Shown piece after piece: positions 6,129 to 8,682 of a stretch of DNA of 8,682 nt. Below the pieces are notes generated by a model. That model was given only the letters and a program-made list of their open reading frames with translations, had not been told where the DNA came from and did not search any database. Position 1 is the stretch's first letter. Each line of letters opens with the position of its first letter. The translations under genes and the position numbers were made by a program. The stretch comes from Candidatus Hydrogenedentota bacterium (GTDB lineage: Bacteria; Hydrogenedentota; Hydrogenedentia; Hydrogenedentales; SLHB01): the NCBI GenBank assembly GCA_022706165.1, contig JAKJDA010000106.1:1-8682 (forward strand), in the 5' to 3' direction.

Positions 6129-6156
6129 GCGCATGCGCAGTAGGCGCTGTAGCGCT
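6129..6156. promoter_or_regulatory. Two adjacent GC-rich palindromes upstream of the EF-hand gene
   Basis: A perfect ten-base palindrome GCGCATGCGC (6129-6138) is followed four bases later by the near-perfect inverted repeat GGCGCT-GT-AGCGCT (6143-6156). They sit 23 to 50 bases upstream of the EF-hand start in the divergent gap 6107-6302. This is a plausible position for an operator or a leader hairpin. In a GC-rich genome short GC palindromes also arise by chance, and no promoter for the EF-hand gene could be placed confidently. Confidence 0.25.
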
Positions 6157-6266
6157 CGTGTCGCTTCGTTAAACCCGAAAACGCGGTTGGAGTTCCCGGG
6201 AGGAAGCTGTGTCAGATTTGCTGCCTGGGGGGAGACGCCGCGTTTGTGAAAAATCGGCGTGGAACC

Positions 6267-6275
6267 TGTTACAGT
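6267..6275 (+). promoter_or_regulatory. Possible extended -10 promoter element for the DUF2851 gene
   Basis: TGTTACAGT (6267-6275) has the TGn extension followed by TACAGT, four of six matches to the -10 consensus, about 28 bases before ATG 6303. No good -35 box lies at the normal distance; TTGTGA at 6244-6249 would need a 20-base spacer. It would give a very short leader that still includes the ribosome binding site. Confidence 0.25.
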
Positions 6276-6302
6276 GGGCGTCGACGTTTTTCGGGAGGGA
6301 AT

Positions 6303-7787
6303 ATGGCGCAGGCATATCCGACGGCAGGGGAAACCGATGATTTCCAGGAAAGCCAGCTCCGTTTTTCAGAGCGTTATGCGGCCCTGCGCGGCCGTGTCAT
6401 GCGCGAGGAGACGGATTCCTCGCCTCACGGCCCGGAACAAGCGTTTCATGGCGTTTGGTATGATCAGCTTTTTAGCGAAACCGGTCTCTGCACCGACGAG
6501 GGCATGCCGATCCGCATCGTGTCGCCCGGCTGGTGGAATCATGGCGAGGGACCGGATTTCAAAGGGGCGCAGATCGAATTTGCCGGAACCGTCAAAACGG
6601 GCGATGTTGAACTGCATATCGATCATTCGGGCTGGCGCCGGCATGGACATCATTTGGACGCCCGGTATGACGGCGTCGTATTGCACGTGGTTCTTGATGC
6701 GGAGCCCGCCCGTGAACCTCCCGTGACGTCCCTGGGCAGGCGCGTGCCTACGCTTTTGTTGGGGCGTTTTGTTTCGGGGGACGTGCTTGAACTCGGCGAA
6801 GCGCCGGACGCCGGCGATTTCTCCTGTGACGGCGGCGCCTTGGCGCCTAGGGGACAATGCGCGGCTGCGGCGTTCGGGCGAGACCGTATCGGGGCCTTTC
6901 TCGATTTTGCCGGCGATTGGCGCACGTTGACCAAGGCGCGGCTTCTCCGGGAACGGGCTGACCGCGTCGGCATGGACCAGGCGGTGTACGAGGCAGTCCT
7001 GTCGGCCTGCGGGTTCAGCAGGTACAAGAGCCATTTTCGTCTCATTGCGCAGCAACTGCCCTATGATCGTGCGCGCCAACTCGCGCGGCAAGACCCGTTG
7101 CTGCTCGAAACGGCATTGCTGCAATTGGCGGAAGGAACGACCGCCGTTCCGCACTTCGCCCGGCTGCGGGCATTGCGGCGAGATCATGTTCCGGGTCTCA
7201 AGAAACTGCCCTTGAGTTGGCGTCGCATTGGAGTGCGCCCTACGAACTTTCCCGAAAGGCGTCTGGCCGGGGCGGCATTATTTCTGTCGCGGACGGCGCC
7301 AGAAGGCCTCGCCGCTACGCTTGACCGGATTTGGCGCGCCGAATGCTCCGACAAAGAGCGCTGCGCGGAGTTCGAGGCGTTGTTTCCTGCGGCGATGGGA
7401 TTCTGGGCAAATCATTGTAGCTGGACGGGCAAGGAACTGGCGCGCCCTATGTCGACGATAGGACACGCCCGCATCCGGTCGATTATCGGCAACGTATTCA
7501 TCGCTGCGGAACTCGCCTTGGCGCGGCAGGCCCGAAACCGTTCGCTCGAAGCGGAAGTCTTCCGTTTCTTTTGCCATTTTCCGAAAGAGGCCGAGAACCG
7601 CATCATCAAGGACATGACGACTCGCTTGTTCGGCAGGGAGCCCGTTCCCGGCCTGCGCTTTCGCCGGCAACAAGGACTTCTCCAGATGCACCAGGATTGG
7701 TGCTGCTCCAATCCGGCTTGCGTCGACTGTCCGGTGTTGCCGCTTCTTGCGGCGCCGGCGATCGCGCGCGAGCAAATCCCATCCTGA
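6303..7787 (+). CDS. DUF2851 family protein with C-terminal cysteine cluster
   Basis: This encodes 494 residues. The N-terminal half carries the DUF2851 hallmarks: HGVWYDQLF (49-57), SPGWWNHGEGPDFKGAQIEF (74-93), TGDVELHIDHSGWRRHGHH (99-117) and YDGVVLHVV (122-130). The later family segment RPTNFPERRLAG is also present. The spacing of GPD (83-85) and the ExH in GDVELH (E103, H105), each at the end of a predicted strand, resembles a PD-(D/E)xK nuclease core; this is my inference, and the family's biochemical role is not established to my knowledge. The C-terminus has WCCSNPACVDCP with C467, C468, C473 and C476, resembling part of the iron-sulphur cysteine loop of endonuclease III-type proteins or a zinc knuckle. 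The start at ATG 6303 is chosen for GGGAGGGA at 6293-6300; the frame opens earlier at 6246 without such a site. No signal peptide is seen, so it should be cytoplasmic. It is divergent from the EF-hand gene. Confidence 0.85.
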   Translation: MAQAYPTAGETDDFQESQLRFSERYAALRGRVMREETDSSPHGPEQAFHGVWYDQLFSETGLCTDEGMPIRIVSPGWWNHGEGPDFKGAQIEFAGTVKTGDVELHIDHSGWRRHGHHLDARYDGVVLHVVLDAEPAREPPVTSLGRRVPTLLLGRFVSGDVLELGEAPDAGDFSCDGGALAPRGQCAAAAFGRDRIGAFLDFAGDWRTLTKARLLRERADRVGMDQAVYEAVLSACGFSRYKSHFRLIAQQLPYDRARQLARQDPLLLETALLQLAEGTTAVPHFARLRALRRDHVPGLKKLPLSWRRIGVRPTNFPERRLAGAALFLSRTAPEGLAATLDRIWRAECSDKERCAEFEALFPAAMGFWANHCSWTGKELARPMSTIGHARIRSIIGNVFIAAELALARQARNRSLEAEVFRFFCHFPKEAENRIIKDMTTRLFGREPVPGLRFRRQQGLLQMHQDWCCSNPACVDCPVLPLLAAPAIAREQIPS

Positions 7788-7799
7788 CTTGCGAATGCC

Positions 7800-7828
7800 T
7801 TGCAATATGTCTACGGCGCTTTTATTAT
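7800..7828 (+). promoter_or_regulatory. Sigma70-type promoter for the moxR gene
   Basis: TTGCAA (7800-7805) and TATTAT (7823-7828, five of six matches to the -10 consensus) are separated by exactly 17 bases in the 75-base gap after the DUF2851 stop codon. The leader would be about 28 bases and contains AGGAGG. This suggests the MoxR gene is transcribed separately from the DUF2851 gene. Confidence 0.5.
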
Positions 7829-7862
7829 CACGAGATAAGTTAGGAGGCTGGACGATAGCATC

Positions 7863-8682
7863 ATGGGTGAGTTCCGGGACGTCGTAAAGTCCATTATCGC
7901 CAATATCGAACAGGTCGTGTTGGACAAGACCGCCGTGGTGCGCATGGCCGTCGCGTCCCTGCTGGCCGATGGGCATGTGCTCATGGAAGATGTCCCCGGA
8001 GTGGCCAAGACGGTGTTGGTCAAGGCATTGGCCATTTCGACGGGATGCGCGTTCGTGCGCATTCAATGCACCCCGGATTTGCTTCCCAGCGATATCAGCG
8101 GCGTATCGGTGTATAACCAAAAGACGCAGGAATTCGAGTTCCGACAGGGGCCGATATTCTCGCAAATTGTGGTGGCGGATGAAATCAACCGAGCCACGCC
8201 GCGCACCCAGTCCGCATTGCTCGAGGCCATGGCGGAACATCAGGTTTCGGCGGACGGGAAAACCTACAAGCTGAAAGCGCCGTTTCTCGTCTTTGCCACG
8301 CAAAATCCGGTCGAACATGAAGGCACGTTTCCGTTGCCCGAAGCGCAGCTTGACCGTTTCATGATGCGCTTGTCGATGGGATATCCGAGCAACGCGGCCG
8401 AGGCCGTTTTGCTCGAACGATCGCGGCTGGCGCATCCGTTGGATGCATTGCACCCGGTGACCGACGCCGCGACGGTCGTCCGGATGCAAATGGGCGTGCG
8501 CGAAGTCTTTGTCCACGAAAAAATAAAGGAATACATCATCCGCCTCGTGTCGCGAACGCGCGATTGCGTTCATTTCTCGTTAGGCGCGAGTCCCCGCGCG
8601 ACGATGGCGCTGTTTCGGGCGGCCCAATCCTACGCGGCGGTGCAAGGGCGCGGATATGTCATTCCGGACGATATCAAGGCCT
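7863..8682 (+). CDS. MoxR-family AAA+ ATPase, N-terminal 273 residues (runs off the right edge)
   Basis: MoxR proteins are cytoplasmic AAA+ ATPases thought to act as chaperones for assembly or activation of protein complexes, often encoded with DUF58 and von Willebrand factor A genes. The visible 273 codons hold nearly the whole AAA+ module. Walker A is EDVPGVAKT (42-50, with the family's usual Ala before K49) and Walker B is IVVADEINRA (102-111, D106/E107). Sensor 1 lies in FATQNP (144-149), followed by EGTFPLPEAQLDRFMM (153-168). Sensor 2 is GASPRATMAL (241-250). The family is normally about 310-330 residues, so perhaps 40-60 are missing beyond the edge. The start ATG 7863 gives the expected N-terminus, but the strong AGGAGG (7842-7847) is 15 bases away, longer than usual; GGA at 7850-7852 could serve instead. 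DUF58 and vWA genes may follow outside the window (inference from family context). Confidence 0.95.
   Translation, partial: MGEFRDVVKSIIANIEQVVLDKTAVVRMAVASLLADGHVLMEDVPGVAKTVLVKALAISTGCAFVRIQCTPDLLPSDISGVSVYNQKTQEFEFRQGPIFSQIVVADEINRATPRTQSALLEAMAEHQVSADGKTYKLKAPFLVFATQNPVEHEGTFPLPEAQLDRFMMRLSMGYPSNAAEAVLLERSRLAHPLDALHPVTDAATVVRMQMGVREVFVHEKIKEYIIRLVSRTRDCVHFSLGASPRATMALFRAAQSYAAVQGRGYVIPDDIKA

Noticed and set aside
6194..6232. An imperfect inverted repeat (TCCCGGGAGGAAGC against GCTGCCTGGGGGGA) upstream of the DUF2851 gene.
   Set aside because: Only ten of fourteen positions pair and the mismatches split the stem into three short pieces, so a stable hairpin or operator cannot be supported.
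7278..8573. A 431-codon minus-strand open frame across the DUF2851 and MoxR genes.
   Set aside because: It spans two confidently identified plus-strand genes and their intergenic promoter, and its His/Arg/Gly-rich product shows no domain.
1..8682. Searched by eye for tRNA or rRNA genes, CRISPR arrays, insertion sequences, toxin-antitoxin pairs, integrases and restriction genes.
   Set aside because: None was seen. All gaps are under 235 bases and the genes match chromosomal housekeeping, regulatory or secreted families.

Overview
This 8.7 kb window is bacterial chromosomal sequence, GC-rich (by eye close to 60% G+C), with dense coding and short intergenic gaps. It holds eight protein genes, two of them cut by the window edges. 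I see no rRNA, tRNA, CRISPR array, insertion sequence or phage gene. The gene mix is a stand-alone IMP cyclohydrolase domain beside purD, a DUF2851 protein, a secreted EF-hand protein ending in a dockerin-like module, a receiver-GGDEF regulator and MoxR. It would fit an uncultured Gram-negative-type lineage such as Hydrogenedentota or the wider Planctomycetes-Verrucomicrobia-Lentisphaerae area. That taxonomic guess is inference only.

Layout, left to right. (1) 1-264, minus: the first 88 codons of an unrecognised protein with an N-terminal signal or anchor segment, running off the left edge. (2) 496-1233, plus: a membrane protein with three or four transmembrane segments and a C-terminal TPR domain, divergent from the first gene. 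(3) 1386-2312, plus: a response regulator with an intact phosphoacceptor receiver domain and a degenerate GGDEF domain, behind a good sigma70-type promoter. (4) 2309-4215, minus: a tight two-gene purine unit, a stand-alone IMP cyclohydrolase domain (PurH N-terminal half) followed by purD. Its last stop codon overlaps that of the regulator in a shared CTAG. (5) 4388-6106, minus: a secreted 572-residue protein made of eight tandem EF-hand pairs (16 loops) plus a dockerin-type module, followed by a probable terminator. (6) 6303-7787, plus: a DUF2851 family protein with a cysteine cluster at its C-terminus. (7) 7863-8682, plus: a MoxR-family AAA+ ATPase behind its own promoter, cut by the right edge.

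The only clear functional unit is the purine pair: PurD makes GAR early in the pathway and IMP cyclohydrolase closes the ring at the end. The AICAR transformylase half that is normally fused to the cyclohydrolase is absent, so it must be encoded elsewhere or replaced. The rest looks like independent transcription units.

The most distinctive items are the 16-loop EF-hand/dockerin protein, with its regular alternation of Glu and Asp at loop position 12, and the split PurH whose conserved NLYPF active-site motif reads HPHPV. I found no convincing evidence of a new defence system or mobile element.
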